Made by a program: the position numbers and the translations under genes
Shown here: one piece after another, positions 1 to 8,815 of the stretch
How positions within the stretch are numbered: position 1 is the first letter of the stretch
How the letters are laid out: the number at the start of each line of letters is the position of its first letter
Source: Actinacidiphila acididurans
GTDB taxonomy: Bacteria; Actinomycetota; Actinomycetes; Streptomycetales; Streptomycetaceae
Assembly: GCF_016918855.1 (NCBI RefSeq)
Contig: NZ_JADKYB010000006.1
Coordinates: 372,001-436,000, forward strand
DNA length: 64,000 bases
Direction of reading: 5' to 3'
Notes under the pieces: generated by a model
Told to the model about the DNA's origin: nothing
What the model saw: only the letters and a program-made list of their open reading frames with translations
The model's database searches: none

Positions 1-49
1 ACTGGCCGAGCTGATCGAGCACGGCCTGTCCCTGCTCGGCGACCACTGA
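1..49 (+). CDS. C-terminal end of an unidentified protein (partial)
   Basis: A reading frame beginning at base 2 encodes LAELIEHGLSLLGDH and stops at TGA 47-49, 17 bases before the next gene's start on the same strand. The gene begins outside the window. Fifteen residues are too few to name a family. The close spacing suggests it is co-transcribed with the gene at 67. Confidence 0.6.
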   Translation, partial: LAELIEHGLSLLGDH

Positions 50-66
50 CCGCCGGGCCGGCCGCC

Positions 67-1245
67 GTGCGCGCCTCCGCCTTCCTCTACCCCTGGGACG
101 TCCTGGGGGACCCCGCCGCCGCGGACCGCGTCGCCGCACTCGGCGTCGAACAGGTCACCCTGGCCGCCGCTTACCACTCCACCCGGGCGCTGACCCCCCG
201 TCACCCCCGCCACCGCGTGGTGACCGCGCCCTGTGCCGCCGTGTACTACCCGGTGGACGAGCGCCGTTGGCAGGACCGGCCGCTGCGCCCGCACCCGGCG
301 GGCGACTGGGCCGAAGGCCCCGACCCGTACGGCGCCGCCGCCGCGGCGCTGCGGGCGGCCGGCCTGGACGTGCACACCTGGGTGGTGCTCGCCCACAACT
401 CCCGCCTGGGCGCCGAGCATCCGGACACCAGCGTGGTCAACGCCCATGGCGACTGCTACCCCTGGGCGCCGTGCATCGCCCGGCCCGAAGTACGCGCCTA
501 CTTGGTGGACCTCGCGGTGGAGGCCGCGGTACGGCCCGGCGCGAGCGGCACCGAACTGGAGTCGCTGGGCTGGTACGGCCTGGCCCACCTGCACGCCCAC
601 GACAAGATCGGCGGAGTGCCGCTCGGCGACGCGGCGACGTATCTGATGTCGCTGTGCTTCTGCCCGGTCTGCCGGGCCGGTTACGCCGGGCTCGGCGCCG
701 ACCCGGACCAGGTGAGCGGGGCCGTGCGCGGCGCCCTGGCGCCGGTGTGGGCGGCCGGCGGCTCGGCCGAGGAGGGCGTGCCCGGCATCGAGAGGCTGCT
801 CGGCCCGGAGCTGACCGCCCTCACCCTCGACTGGCGTACCGCCACCGCGCGTTCGCTCCAGGAGCAGGTGATCGCCGCGGTCCGGGCGGCGGCCCCGGCC
901 GGCTTCCAGGTGCTGATGCACGCCGACCCGGCACCGTACCGCTGCGGCGCCAATGCCGGTGTGGACGCGGCGCACATCCTCGGCCACGCCGACGGCCTGG
1001 TGCTGCCCTGCACCGGCGGCCCGGCACAGCGCGAGGCCGTGCTGCGTCCGGCCGCCGAACACGCGGGCGCGGACACGGTGCTGGCCGCGAACTTCACGGT
1101 CGTGGCCGGCATGGGCGGCAGCCCCGGCACGCTCGCCGGGGACGCCGCCCACGCGGCCGCCCTGGGCGCGACCGAACTGCGCCTGTACCACGCCGGACTG
1201 GCGAGCGACACCGACCTGGAAACGGTGCGCGCGGCCCTGACCTGA
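67..1245 (+). CDS. Hypothetical protein, probable glycoside-hydrolase-like TIM barrel
   Basis: A 392-residue protein starting at GTG 67. It is not assigned to a characterised enzyme. Visible features are a barrel-like alternation of hydrophobic strands, a histidine-containing segment (LAHLHAHDK, about residue 178), and a Cys-rich stretch LCFCPVC near residue 200. Segments such as HTWVVLAHNS and NAHGDCYPW resemble uncharacterised glycosyl-hydrolase-like proteins common in Actinobacteria; that is a recollection of the family, not a search result. There is no signal peptide or membrane segment, so it is probably cytoplasmic. It follows the truncated upstream gene by 17 bases. No substrate can be inferred. 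Confidence 0.7.
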   Translation: MRASAFLYPWDVLGDPAAADRVAALGVEQVTLAAAYHSTRALTPRHPRHRVVTAPCAAVYYPVDERRWQDRPLRPHPAGDWAEGPDPYGAAAAALRAAGLDVHTWVVLAHNSRLGAEHPDTSVVNAHGDCYPWAPCIARPEVRAYLVDLAVEAAVRPGASGTELESLGWYGLAHLHAHDKIGGVPLGDAATYLMSLCFCPVCRAGYAGLGADPDQVSGAVRGALAPVWAAGGSAEEGVPGIERLLGPELTALTLDWRTATARSLQEQVIAAVRAAAPAGFQVLMHADPAPYRCGANAGVDAAHILGHADGLVLPCTGGPAQREAVLRPAAEHAGADTVLAANFTVVAGMGGSPGTLAGDAAHAAALGATELRLYHAGLASDTDLETVRAALT

Positions 1246-1443
1246 CCGGCGGTGCGGAAGGGCCGGGGAGCGGCGATCATGGGGGTACCGCCGCGCCCCG
1301 GGCCCGCCCGGCCGTGTGTCAGGAGCCGCGCGCACCCCCAAGTCGCCGCCGGGGCGGGGGAGGTTGCCGCGGTGAAGGGAATATTTCCGGGCCGTTGCCG
1401 GTGGGTCCAGACCCGGGGAGCCACCGGATGCCAACAGGTCCGG

Positions 1444-2337
1444 TCAGAAAGCGCCGTCGGCCACGCCCGCCGCCCCGTTCGGGCCGGTCCCGGCCACGGC
1501 GTAGTCGTCGCGGGCGGTGCTCCGCCGGCCGCCGGCGTGGTGGTACTGGCCGGCGAATGTGTACGTGCCCGGCTGAAGGGTCTGCCCCGGGTTCAGCGCC
1601 CAGCGGTAGACCAGGTAGCCGTTCTCGGTGGCCTGGGCGGCGGTGGTCTGCGACTGCGCCGACCCCGAGCAGAACTGCCCGGCGCTGCTCACGCCCGGGG
1701 TGAGCGCCACCCGCAGCTCGACCGTCAGACGGGTCAGCGGCTCGGTGACGGTCACCGTGACATCGTTCTCCGCCCAGTCGTAGCTCTGCCCGTTCACCGT
1801 GCCGGTCGCCGTGAGCGCGCCGGCCGACCCGGCCGGCGGGGCCTGCGGGGCGGTGGTGCCGGGCGTGGCGGACGGGCCGCCGCCGACCGGGGCCCGGCCG
1901 TCGGCGGGCGGAGCCGGGCTGTGGTGGGCGGCGGGGGAGTGCGGGCGGACGGTGTCCGGATGCCCGGAGGCGGAGGTCGCGGTGCCGGCGTGCGCGTGGG
2001 CGGTCGCCCGTCCGGGCGCGCCGGAAGCCGCTGCCGTGGGCGTCGTCGGCCGCGGGGAGGGCGCGCCGGTGGCGGTCACCGCGGACCGCTCCGGAGTGGC
2101 GGTCCCGCCGGTCGTGGTCACCGCGAGCGCGCCGACCCCGATCGCCCCGGCCACCGCCGCGGTCACCGCGGCCACCTTGGCCCAGGGCGCGGGGGGCCGG
2201 TCGCCGCGGCCCGGCCGCCGGCCGCCGGAGGGCGCGTCGGGTTCGGCCATGCCGCGCTCCACCCGGGCCAGCATGCGTTCCCGGTCCGGCCGGTGCGCGT
2301 CGGCCGCGGCCCGCAGCCGCTCCGGCAGTTCGGCCAT
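1444..2337 (-). CDS. Single-pass membrane protein paired with the upstream ECF sigma factor; putative anti-sigma
   Basis: A 297-residue protein. The ATG at 2337 shares one base with the sigma-factor stop (TGATG) and has GGAG six bases upstream; a GTG three bases earlier is also possible. Residues 1-50 form a charged cytoplasmic part, followed by one hydrophobic helix (WAKVAAVTAAVAGAIGVGAL). A long Pro/Ala/Thr-rich stretch follows, then an extracytoplasmic domain of about 110 residues that looks beta-rich. There is no visible zinc-binding HxxxCxxC anti-sigma motif. The anti-sigma role is inferred only from coupling to the sigma gene and from topology. It could instead be a regulated envelope protein. 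Confidence 0.7.
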   Translation of the reverse strand: MAELPERLRAAADAHRPDRERMLARVERGMAEPDAPSGGRRPGRGDRPPAPWAKVAAVTAAVAGAIGVGALAVTTTGGTATPERSAVTATGAPSPRPTTPTAAASGAPGRATAHAHAGTATSASGHPDTVRPHSPAAHHSPAPPADGRAPVGGGPSATPGTTAPQAPPAGSAGALTATGTVNGQSYDWAENDVTVTVTEPLTRLTVELRVALTPGVSSAGQFCSGSAQSQTTAAQATENGYLVYRWALNPGQTLQPGTYTFAGQYHHAGGRRSTARDDYAVAGTGPNGAAGVADGAF

Positions 2338-2999
2338 CACACTCTCCGTCCCGTACGCGTACGGGCCTTGTCACCCGCTGCCGTACCGCCCCCGGCTGCA
2401 CCGCCGCGGGCCCTGAGCAGCGCCCGCGGCACCGGGGACGCCGGGGCCGCCTCGCCCTGCGGGGTCAGCAGCCGTTCCAGCTCCGCGACTCCTCGCGACG
2501 TCTGGCTCTTCACCGTACCGACCGAGATTCCCAGCGCCTCGGCGGTGTCCCGTTCCGACAGGTCGAAGGCGTGCCGCAGCACCACGCAGGCCCGCTTGCG
2601 GAACGGCAGCCGCTGGAGCGCCTCGCGCAGGTCGAGGACGGCCGGCAGATCGGGGCCCTCCACCCGCTCCGGGCGCTGCGACCAGAACAGCGCCACCCGG
2701 CGGCGCTCGCGTACCGCGCTGCGGATCCGCGAGCGGGCCAGGTTGGCCACCACCCCGCGCGCATACGCCACCGGGTGCTCGGCGGCCATCACCCGGTCCC
2801 ACCGCCGCCACAGCGCGACCAGCGCCTCCGCCGCCAGGTCGTCCGCGGCGTCCGCCTCACCGGTCAGCAGGTGGGCCAGCCGGGCGAGTTCCGCGTAGTG
2901 CCGCTCGAAGAACTCGTGGAACGCGGCGGCGGCCTGACCCGCGTCGTCCCCGGTGGACTTTCCGGCGTCGGCTTCCCCGGCTTCGACCGAAGTGCCCAC
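2337..2999 (-). CDS. SigE-family (ECF) RNA polymerase sigma factor
   Basis: A 220-residue ECF sigma factor. Region 2 lies around residues 25-95 (FFERHYAELARLAHLL, then DDLAAEALVALWRRW). Region 4 is near residues 120-180, with the helix-turn-helix ERDTAEALGISVGTVKSQ. GTG 2999 is chosen because AGGAAGAGG lies 5-8 bases upstream; the GTG at 3005 would sit on that ribosome site. The C-terminal tail of about 35 residues is Ala/Gly/Arg-rich and is unlikely to be structured. It overlaps the downstream membrane-protein gene by one base, so the pair is probably translationally coupled and stoichiometric. The inducing signal is unknown. Confidence 0.88.
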   Translation of the reverse strand: MGTSVEAGEADAGKSTGDDAGQAAAAFHEFFERHYAELARLAHLLTGEADAADDLAAEALVALWRRWDRVMAAEHPVAYARGVVANLARSRIRSAVRERRRVALFWSQRPERVEGPDLPAVLDLREALQRLPFRKRACVVLRHAFDLSERDTAEALGISVGTVKSQTSRGVAELERLLTPQGEAAPASPVPRALLRARGGAAGGGTAAGDKARTRTGRRV

Positions 3000-3103
3000 G
3001 GTCACCTCTTCCTGCGTCCTCCCGCCACGCGGCGCGGCGAGATCGTAGCAGTGCGTAGCCACCGTGGGCAGAGGTCGGGACGGATTCCGCGCCGGGCCGC
3101 CGG

Positions 3104-3976
3104 TCAGGGCAGGCGCACGCAGCGCTGGACGCGGGTGACGAGCCGGAGGTCGAAGGTCCCCCGCGCGGTCTCCGGGCGGGACAGCAGGTAGTCGCGGACC
3201 TGCCCGAGCAGGTCGGCCCGGTCGGCCGGGTCCAGGATGAGGACGTGGGAGTGGGTGGCGACCGTGGCGATCAGGGACTCGACGGTACGCGGCTGGAGGT
3301 GCGGGAAGTCCGCGCGTTCGACCGTGGTGTAGGCCGGGTGCTGCTGGATGCCCCGCTGCGGGGACCAGTCGATGAACGACACGCGGCTCGCGGCCACCTT
3401 GCCGAGCCCGGCGATCCACTCCACCCGGTCGTCGTCGGTGTTCCACAGCGCGGCCAGCGAACCGCCGGGCCGCAGTACCCGGGCGATCTCCGGCAGCGCC
3501 CGCGACTGGTCGAACCAGTGGAACGCCTGCCCCACGACCACCGCGTCCACCGAGCCGTCCGGCAGCGGTATCTCCTCCGCGCCCCCGGCCAGCGCGGTGA
3601 CCGCCGGCAGGCCCGCGGTCAGCGCGGCGCGCATCTGCGGGTCCGGCTCCACCGCGGTCACCCGGTGGCCGAGCGCCAGCAGGCCGGCGCTGAGCTTGCC
3701 GGTGCCGGCGCCCAGGTCCAGCACGTGCAGCGGCGCGTCCGGGACCCGGCCCGGCGCGGCGAGCGCGGGCTCCAGCGCCCAGCGCAGCCCGGCCTCGGGG
3801 TAGTCGGGGCGGTGCTCGTCGTACGCGGCGGCCACGCCGCCGAAGGAGGAGGCGCGCCGGGCGAACGTCTCGCGGTCGTCGGCGGGGCGGGGGGCTGCGT
3901 CCAGGCCGTCGGCGTCCAGTCCGTCGTCCCGGCTGTCTTCCCGGGCGGCTTCGTGCGCGGATTCATGGGTGGTCAT
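3104..3976 (-). CDS. Class I SAM-dependent methyltransferase
   Basis: A 290-residue protein with the Methyltransf_11 layout. About 45 polar residues precede the Rossmann core. Motif I is VLDLGAGTGKLS at about residue 90, an acidic motif follows (VTAVEPDP), then VDAVVVGQAFHWFD and LPEIARVLRPGG. The FHWFD and RPGG motifs match small-molecule methyltransferases of the UbiE/generic type. The substrate cannot be read from the sequence. It is a single gene between the sigma locus and the IclR regulator, all on the minus strand, with 54 bases separating it from the IclR stop. Confidence 0.88.
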   Translation of the reverse strand: MTTHESAHEAAREDSRDDGLDADGLDAAPRPADDRETFARRASSFGGVAAAYDEHRPDYPEAGLRWALEPALAAPGRVPDAPLHVLDLGAGTGKLSAGLLALGHRVTAVEPDPQMRAALTAGLPAVTALAGGAEEIPLPDGSVDAVVVGQAFHWFDQSRALPEIARVLRPGGSLAALWNTDDDRVEWIAGLGKVAASRVSFIDWSPQRGIQQHPAYTTVERADFPHLQPRTVESLIATVATHSHVLILDPADRADLLGQVRDYLLSRPETARGTFDLRLVTRVQRCVRLP

Positions 3977-4030
3977 ACCACCGACCCTACGCAGCCGGCC
4001 TGTGCGCGAGGAGAGGCCCGGACGGCCTGC

Positions 4031-4801
4031 TCACAGGCGCCGCGTCGCCAGCAGCAGCCGGTCACGGGCGTCGAACAGCGTGTCCTTGATCATCTGCTCG
4101 TGGTCCGGGGTGAGCCGAGCCACCGGCACCGAGCAGCTCACCGCGTCGCGCGCGGGCGTGCGGTACGGGACCGCGACGCCGAAGCAGCGCAAGCCCAGGG
4201 TGTTCTCCTCGCGGTCCACCGCGTACCCCTGCTCGCGGATCCGGCCCAGTTCCTCGATCAGCTTCTCCCGGTCGGTGTGGGTGTGCTCGGTGAGCGGCTC
4301 CAGGGTCTCCGGCAGTAGTTTGCGTACCTGCTCGTCGGTGTACGTGGCCAGGATCGCCTTGCCCAGCGAGGTCGAGTGGGCCGGCAGCCGGCGGCCGACC
4401 CGGGTGAAGGGCCGCAGGTAGTGCTGCGACTGCCGGGTGGCCAGGTACACCACGCTGGTGCCGTCCAGCCGGGCCAGGTGGATGGTCTCGCTGGTGTCGT
4501 CCGACAGCCGGTCCAGCGTCGGCCGGGCGGCGGCCACCACCTCGTCCCCGTCGATGTACGAGGTGCCCACCAGCAGCGCCCGCACCCCGATCCCGTAGCG
4601 TGTACCGGTCGCGTCGGTCTCGATCCAGCCCAGGTCGACCAGGGTGCGTAGCAGCATGTACAGGCTGGACTTGGGGTAGCCGAGCGATTCCTGGACCGCG
4701 GCCAGGCTGTGCATGCCGGGGCTGCCGGCGAAGAACTCCAGCAGTTCCACCGTGCGGACCGCGGACTTGACCTGGGAACCGGCTCCCTCGGCAGCAGCCA
4801 T
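4031..4801 (-). CDS. IclR-family transcriptional regulator
   Basis: A 256-residue regulator. The N-terminal winged helix (residues about 12-70, SAVRTVELLEFFAG to SLYMLLRTLVDLGWIE) is followed by an IclR effector-binding domain (AHSTSLGKAILA, and GYAVDREENTLGLRCFGVAVP near residue 190). ATG 4801 is chosen because GAGGGG lies 9 bases upstream and the protein then has normal family length; the frame stays open upstream to 4876. It is transcribed divergently from the aldehyde dehydrogenase at 4938, so it most likely controls that gene and itself. The effector is probably a sugar-acid catabolite, judged only from the neighbour. Confidence 0.92.
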   Translation of the reverse strand: MAAAEGAGSQVKSAVRTVELLEFFAGSPGMHSLAAVQESLGYPKSSLYMLLRTLVDLGWIETDATGTRYGIGVRALLVGTSYIDGDEVVAAARPTLDRLSDDTSETIHLARLDGTSVVYLATRQSQHYLRPFTRVGRRLPAHSTSLGKAILATYTDEQVRKLLPETLEPLTEHTHTDREKLIEELGRIREQGYAVDREENTLGLRCFGVAVPYRTPARDAVSCSVPVARLTPDHEQMIKDTLFDARDRLLLATRRL

Positions 4802-4876
4802 CGCGTCAGACCCCTCTTGTTCGGCCGGGAGGCGCGGACGTAGGCTCCCGACGGAGTAATTCACATGTGGAGACAT

Positions 4877-4894
4877 CGTTCAGTATAGAGAACG
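4877..4894. promoter_or_regulatory. Candidate IclR operator palindrome
   Basis: In the 136-base divergent gap between the IclR gene and the dehydrogenase there is an interrupted palindrome, CGTTC, eight bases, GAACG (CGTTCAGTATAGAGAACG). It sits in an AT-richer patch, about 43 bases before the dehydrogenase start and 76 bases before the regulator start. IclR-family operators are commonly short palindromes of this kind. Binding is inferred, not shown. Confidence 0.5.
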
Positions 4895-4937
4895 CCCTGG
4901 TGAGCGGTGCCCACAATGCAGGACGGAGGTTATTGCG

Positions 4938-6473
4938 GTGGCAGTACCAGTCTGGAGCGTCGACCCTCGTACCGGGAAGCGGCGCGAGCAGGTCGCCGTC
5001 GAGGCCACGGCCGGGGAGGTCGACGCCGCCGTCCGCGCCGCGGCCGCCGCCCTGCCCGCCCTTGCCGACCGCAGCGTACGCTCCCGGCTGCTGCGCGGCG
5101 CCGCGGGGCTGCTGGAGCGGTCCGCCGACGAGGTGGTCGCCGTCGCCGACGCCGAGACCGGCCTCGGCACGCCCCGGCTCACCGGCGAACTCGCCCGTAC
5201 CGCCTACCAGTTGCGGGCCTTCGCGGACGTGGTGGACGAGGGCGCCTTCCTCGACGTGATCATCGACCACGCCGACCCGGCCGCGACCCCGATCCCCCGG
5301 CCCGACCTGCGCCGCTGGAAGGTCCCGCTGGGCGTCGTCGCCGTCTACGCGGCCAGCAACTTCCCGCTCGCCTTCTCCGTGCCGGGCGGCGACACCGCCA
5401 GCGCCCTGGCGGCCGGCTGCCCGGTGGTGGTCAAGGCCCACCCCGACCACCCGGCCACCTCCGCGCTCGTCGCGGACCTGCTGCGGCAGGCCGCCACCGA
5501 GGCCGGGCTGCCCGCGGACGTCGTCAACCTGGTGCACGGCTTCCAGGCCGGCATCGAGCTGATCGGCCACCCCCTGGTGGCCGCCGCCGGCTTCACCGGC
5601 TCCATCCCCGGCGGCCGCGCCCTGCACGACGCCGCCGCGGCCCGCCCCCGGCCCATCCCCTTCTACGGCGAGCTCGGCAGCCTCAACCCGGTCGTCGTCA
5701 CCCCGGCCGCCGCCGCCGAACGCGCCGAGCAGATCGGCACCGGGCTCGCCGCGTCCTTCACCCTGGGCAGCGGCCAGTTCTGCACCAAGCCCGGGCTGGT
5801 GCTCGTGCCCGACGGCCCGGACGGCGACCGGCTGGCCGCCGCACTCACCTCCGCCGCCGAGCAGGCCCCCGCCGGTGTCCTGCTCGACTCCCGCATGCGC
5901 GACAACTTCCTCAAGGGCGCCGCGGCCCGCGCCGAACTGCCCGCCGTCACCGTGCCCGTCCCCGCCGGAGCCGACGGCGACCTGGGCGTACGCCCCGGCT
6001 ACCTGGCCGTCCCCGCCGCCGAACTCACCGCCGACGGGGCGTACGACCTGCTCATCGAGGAGTGCTTCGGGCCGCTGACCGTGCTCGTCCGGTACGGCTC
6101 CGCGGCCGAGCGCGACGCCGTACTCGACCGGCTGCCGGGCAACCTCACCGCCACCGCGCACCTGTCCGCCGCCGAGGGTTCCGGCTCCGCCTCCGACGCG
6201 GGCGCCGCCGACCTGCTCGCCCGGCTCACCGCCCTGGCCGGCCGGGTCCTGGTCAACGGCTGGCCCACCGGCGTCGCCGTCGCCCCCGCCCAGCACCACG
6301 GCGGCCCCTACCCGGCCACGACCTCCACGTCCACCTCCGTCGGCGCCACCGCCATCGAACGCTGGCTGCGCCCGGTCGCCTACCAGGACACCCCTCCCGC
6401 CCTCCTCCCGCCCGAACTGCGCGACGACAACCCGGCGGGGCTGCGGCGCCGGGTCGACGGGGTCCTCTCCTAG
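4938..6473 (+). CDS. NADP+-dependent aldehyde dehydrogenase, 2,5-dioxovalerate (alpha-ketoglutaric semialdehyde) dehydrogenase type
   Basis: A 511-residue member of the aldehyde dehydrogenase superfamily. It would oxidise an aldehyde such as 2,5-dioxopentanoate to 2-oxoglutarate, the last step of non-phosphorylative pentose or sugar-acid catabolism. The catalytic Cys is C282 in SGQFCTKPG and the general base is E245 in YGELGSLNP; the cofactor region includes VYAASNFPLAFSV. These motif variants match the KGSADH branch rather than betaine- or acetaldehyde-type enzymes. Start GTG 4938 has GGAGG eight bases upstream. It is divergent from an IclR regulator. The usual partner dehydratase is not in the window, so the exact substrate stays open. 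Confidence 0.85.
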   Translation: MAVPVWSVDPRTGKRREQVAVEATAGEVDAAVRAAAAALPALADRSVRSRLLRGAAGLLERSADEVVAVADAETGLGTPRLTGELARTAYQLRAFADVVDEGAFLDVIIDHADPAATPIPRPDLRRWKVPLGVVAVYAASNFPLAFSVPGGDTASALAAGCPVVVKAHPDHPATSALVADLLRQAATEAGLPADVVNLVHGFQAGIELIGHPLVAAAGFTGSIPGGRALHDAAAARPRPIPFYGELGSLNPVVVTPAAAAERAEQIGTGLAASFTLGSGQFCTKPGLVLVPDGPDGDRLAAALTSAAEQAPAGVLLDSRMRDNFLKGAAARAELPAVTVPVPAGADGDLGVRPGYLAVPAAELTADGAYDLLIEECFGPLTVLVRYGSAAERDAVLDRLPGNLTATAHLSAAEGSGSASDAGAADLLARLTALAGRVLVNGWPTGVAVAPAQHHGGPYPATTSTSTSVGATAIERWLRPVAYQDTPPALLPPELRDDNPAGLRRRVDGVLS

Positions 6474-6497
6474 CGGTTCGGTTTTTTTTACGGGGCC

Positions 6498-6537
6498 GGA
6501 CCACCTGCGCGAGCGTCACCGCCCCCGCAGGTGGTCC
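6498..6537. terminator. Inverted repeat between convergent genes; possible bidirectional terminator
   Basis: A perfect 12-base inverted repeat (GGACCACCTGCG, 16-base loop, CGCAGGTGGTCC) lies just past the dehydrogenase stop. It overlaps the last codons of the convergent DUF488 gene. A T-run at 6482-6489 lies upstream of the stem on the + strand, so this is not a textbook intrinsic terminator. Confidence 0.4.
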
Positions 6538-6890
6538 AGCAGCACCGGTACGTGGCTGAGCTCCGGGTCCTTCACCGCGGTCAACAGGGTGACCGGCCCG
6601 TGCGCGGCCTCCTCCCGCAGCCGCCCCGTCGCCTCGGCCATCCCCGGGTCGGTCAGCTCCACCCGGTAGCGGCTCGCGAACTCGTCGTACTCCTCCGGAT
6701 GCGCGTGATACCAGCGGCGCAGCTCGTCCGACGGGGTCAGCTCCTTCGGCCACTCATCGACTTCCGCGCGCTCTTTGGCCAGCCCCCGCGGCCACAGCCG
6801 ATCGACCAATACCCGCACCCCGTCGTCGGGGGCGGGGTCGTCATACGCACGGCGAACCCTGAAGTGCGTCTGCGCGGCTTTTCCGGGCAT
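6516..6890 (-). CDS. DUF488 family protein
   Basis: A 124-residue protein of the DUF488 family. Recognisable segments are the family hallmark VLVDRLWPRGL (about residues 27-37), an acidic middle part with LRRWYHAHPEEYDEFASRY, and the C-terminal TLLTAVKDPELSHVPVLLDHL. ATG 6890 has GGGAGAGG just upstream. No reaction is established for the family. It is cytoplasmic, with no membrane segments. It converges with the dehydrogenase gene, and their 3' ends are separated by 42 bases. Confidence 0.9.
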   Translation of the reverse strand: MPGKAAQTHFRVRRAYDDPAPDDGVRVLVDRLWPRGLAKERAEVDEWPKELTPSDELRRWYHAHPEEYDEFASRYRVELTDPGMAEATGRLREEAAHGPVTLLTAVKDPELSHVPVLLDHLRGR

Positions 6891-7000
6891 TGCCTCTCCC
6901 AGCGGTAAGGGCTTCTCTTTTCTCCAGCTTCCGCCGGGAGCGGGGTTGCGGCTTCCGGGGTGGCGGGTTCGGTGCGATGCCGGGGTGCCGGCACGTGGGT

Positions 7001-7083
7001 GGCTTGTCGCGCCCACGCGGCGCCAGCCGCACATCGCGGAGTACGGCAACCATCAAGGGGCGCGGGGAACTGCGCGACAAGCC
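7001..7083. repeat. Dispersed intergenic repeat, copy A
   Basis: Two modules shared with other intergenic regions of this window. Bases 7001-7035 match the reverse complement of 52926-52960 at about 32 of 35 positions. Bases 7057-7083 match the reverse complement of 38592-38618 at all 27 positions. The 280-base gap (6891-7170) between the DUF488 and MFS genes holds nothing else I can identify. Confidence 0.8.
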
Positions 7084-7170
7084 ACAACGCACCGGCACTC
7101 GGCACCGTGCCGCAAGGCACAACGGCGGGGTGCCGCCGGAGGCCCGAGCAGGCACCGTGCTCCCGGACGG

Positions 7171-8745
7171 TCACCCGGATCGCTGGCGGAGGGCCAGGAG
7201 GGTTGCCGTCGAGGTAAGGGCGAGAAGTGCTGCTGAGAGAAGGAACCCCAGCCGCATGCCCGGGAGGAAATGTGCGGGGTCGGAGACGAGTGCGCCGAAG
7301 ACGGCGATGCTGAGGCCGGCGGAGATCTGGCGGGCGGTGTTGAGGACGCCGGCGGCGAGGCCGGCGCGGTCGGCGGGGACCGCTTCCATGGCGACGGCGG
7401 TGAGCGGGGGGACGGCGAGGGCGCCGCCGAGGCCGAGGGGAACCATCATGACGGCCAGGAGGGGCGCGGAGGTGCGGGGGCCGACGACGAGCAGGAGGAG
7501 CAGCCCGGCGATCATGAGGAATTGCCCGGCGGCCATGGGGCGCCGCGGCCCGTAGCGGCCGGCGACCCGGCCGGCCAGGACGTTGACGGTGGAGATCAGC
7601 CCGGTCATGGGCAGGAACATCAGCCCGGCGGCGAGCGCGGACTGGCCGCGCAGTTCCTGGAAGAAGAGGCTGAGCACGAAGAGCGCACCGTAGAAGCCCA
7701 CGCTGAGCGCGGAGCCGGCGGCCACGGAGACCGCGACGGCGGCGTTGCGGAAGAGGCTCAGCGGCACCACCGGGTGCGGGTGCCGGGACTCGACCACCAG
7801 GAACCCGGCCGTCGCCAGGACCGCCGCGATCAGGGCGGCGAGCCCCGCCCGGCCCTGCTCGATCACCGCGAAGGTGAGCCCGCCCAGCGCCACCACGGCC
7901 AGCACCTGCCCGGGCAGGTCCAGCGGCACCGGCCGGCGAACCGAACGGGCGGCCCGGGGCGCCAGCAGCAGCGCCACCAGGCCCACCGGAAGGTTGACGA
8001 AGAAGATCGCCCGCCACGACCAGGCAGTGGTCAGCGCGCCACCCACGACCGGGCCGAGCGCCGCCGCGGTCGCACCACCCGTCGCCCACACCGAAATGGC
8101 CCGCGCCCGGCGCCGCGCGTCCGGAAACGCCTGCCGCACCAGCGCCAGCGACGACGGCAACGTCAGCGATGCCGCCGCCCCCTGCACCACCCGGGCACCG
8201 ATCAGCAGCGCCAGATCCGGGGCGAGCCCGCAGGCCACCGAGGCCACGGTGAAGACCACCACCCCGCCCGCGAAGGCCCGCCCCGCCCCGATCCGGTCCG
8301 ACAACGCCCCCGTGCTCAGCATCAGCGACGCGAAGACCAACGTGTAGCCGTCCACCACCCACTGCAGCGCCGACAGCCCGCCGTGCAGTTCGCGGCCCAT
8401 CGCGGGCAGCGCCACGTTGACCACCGAGGCGTCCAGCGTGATCAGGAAGAACCCGAGCAGCGCCGCCCACAGAACGCGAGCCGCCGACCCGCCCGGGCGT
8501 TCGCCGGTCTCAGGGGCCGGCGTGCGCTTGGCGGTTCCGGTCATCCCGCAGGCCGGCGTGCACCCGTCCGTCCCAGCCGTCCCCGCGGGCTCGGCCTCCC
8601 CGGCGGCCATCCCACCTTCTGCCGGAGTCGCGGTCAACCGCGTCGCGTCACACGACGGTTGCCCCCCACCCGGCTCCCGCGCCGGCGAAAGCGCATCGTA
8701 GGGCTTCTTCGGCTGCGGGGACCGGCTCGGCTGGTTGCTCGACAT
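7171..8745 (-). CDS. DHA2-family (14-TM) MFS multidrug transporter
   Basis: About 524 residues. It is an inner-membrane proton-driven drug exporter of the major facilitator superfamily. A low-complexity cytoplasmic N-terminus of about 85 residues precedes the first helix (VLWAALLGFFLITLDASVVN). DHA2 hallmarks are LDASVVNVALP in TM1, LSDRIGAGRAFAGG between TM2 and TM3, and the TM5 antiporter motif ATGGATAAALGPVVGG. About 14 hydrophobic segments can be counted. Start 8745 (MSSNQPS) is uncertain; further start codons exist on both sides. It is divergent from a GlxA/AraC regulator, which is the likely controller of the pump. Confidence 0.88.
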   Translation of the reverse strand: MSSNQPSRSPQPKKPYDALSPAREPGGGQPSCDATRLTATPAEGGMAAGEAEPAGTAGTDGCTPACGMTGTAKRTPAPETGERPGGSAARVLWAALLGFFLITLDASVVNVALPAMGRELHGGLSALQWVVDGYTLVFASLMLSTGALSDRIGAGRAFAGGVVVFTVASVACGLAPDLALLIGARVVQGAAASLTLPSSLALVRQAFPDARRRARAISVWATGGATAAALGPVVGGALTTAWSWRAIFFVNLPVGLVALLLAPRAARSVRRPVPLDLPGQVLAVVALGGLTFAVIEQGRAGLAALIAAVLATAGFLVVESRHPHPVVPLSLFRNAAVAVSVAAGSALSVGFYGALFVLSLFFQELRGQSALAAGLMFLPMTGLISTVNVLAGRVAGRYGPRRPMAAGQFLMIAGLLLLLVVGPRTSAPLLAVMMVPLGLGGALAVPPLTAVAMEAVPADRAGLAAGVLNTARQISAGLSIAVFGALVSDPAHFLPGMRLGFLLSAALLALTSTATLLALRQRSG

Positions 8746-8815
8746 GGCCTCAGCCTGCATGGATGCGTTCGCGTACAGTAGCGGCCGGAATGCCATGCTC
8801 CCGGAGGTTCTGGCC

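Noticed and set aside
1246-1443. Possible small gene between the first hypothetical and the membrane protein gene
   Set aside because: The open frames here are Arg/Gly/Pro-rich continuations without a ribosome site or family motif; I see no gene and no clear terminator.
6482-6489. Run of eight T residues after the dehydrogenase gene
   Set aside because: It lies before, not after, the nearest strong stem on the + strand, so it does not complete a textbook intrinsic terminator.
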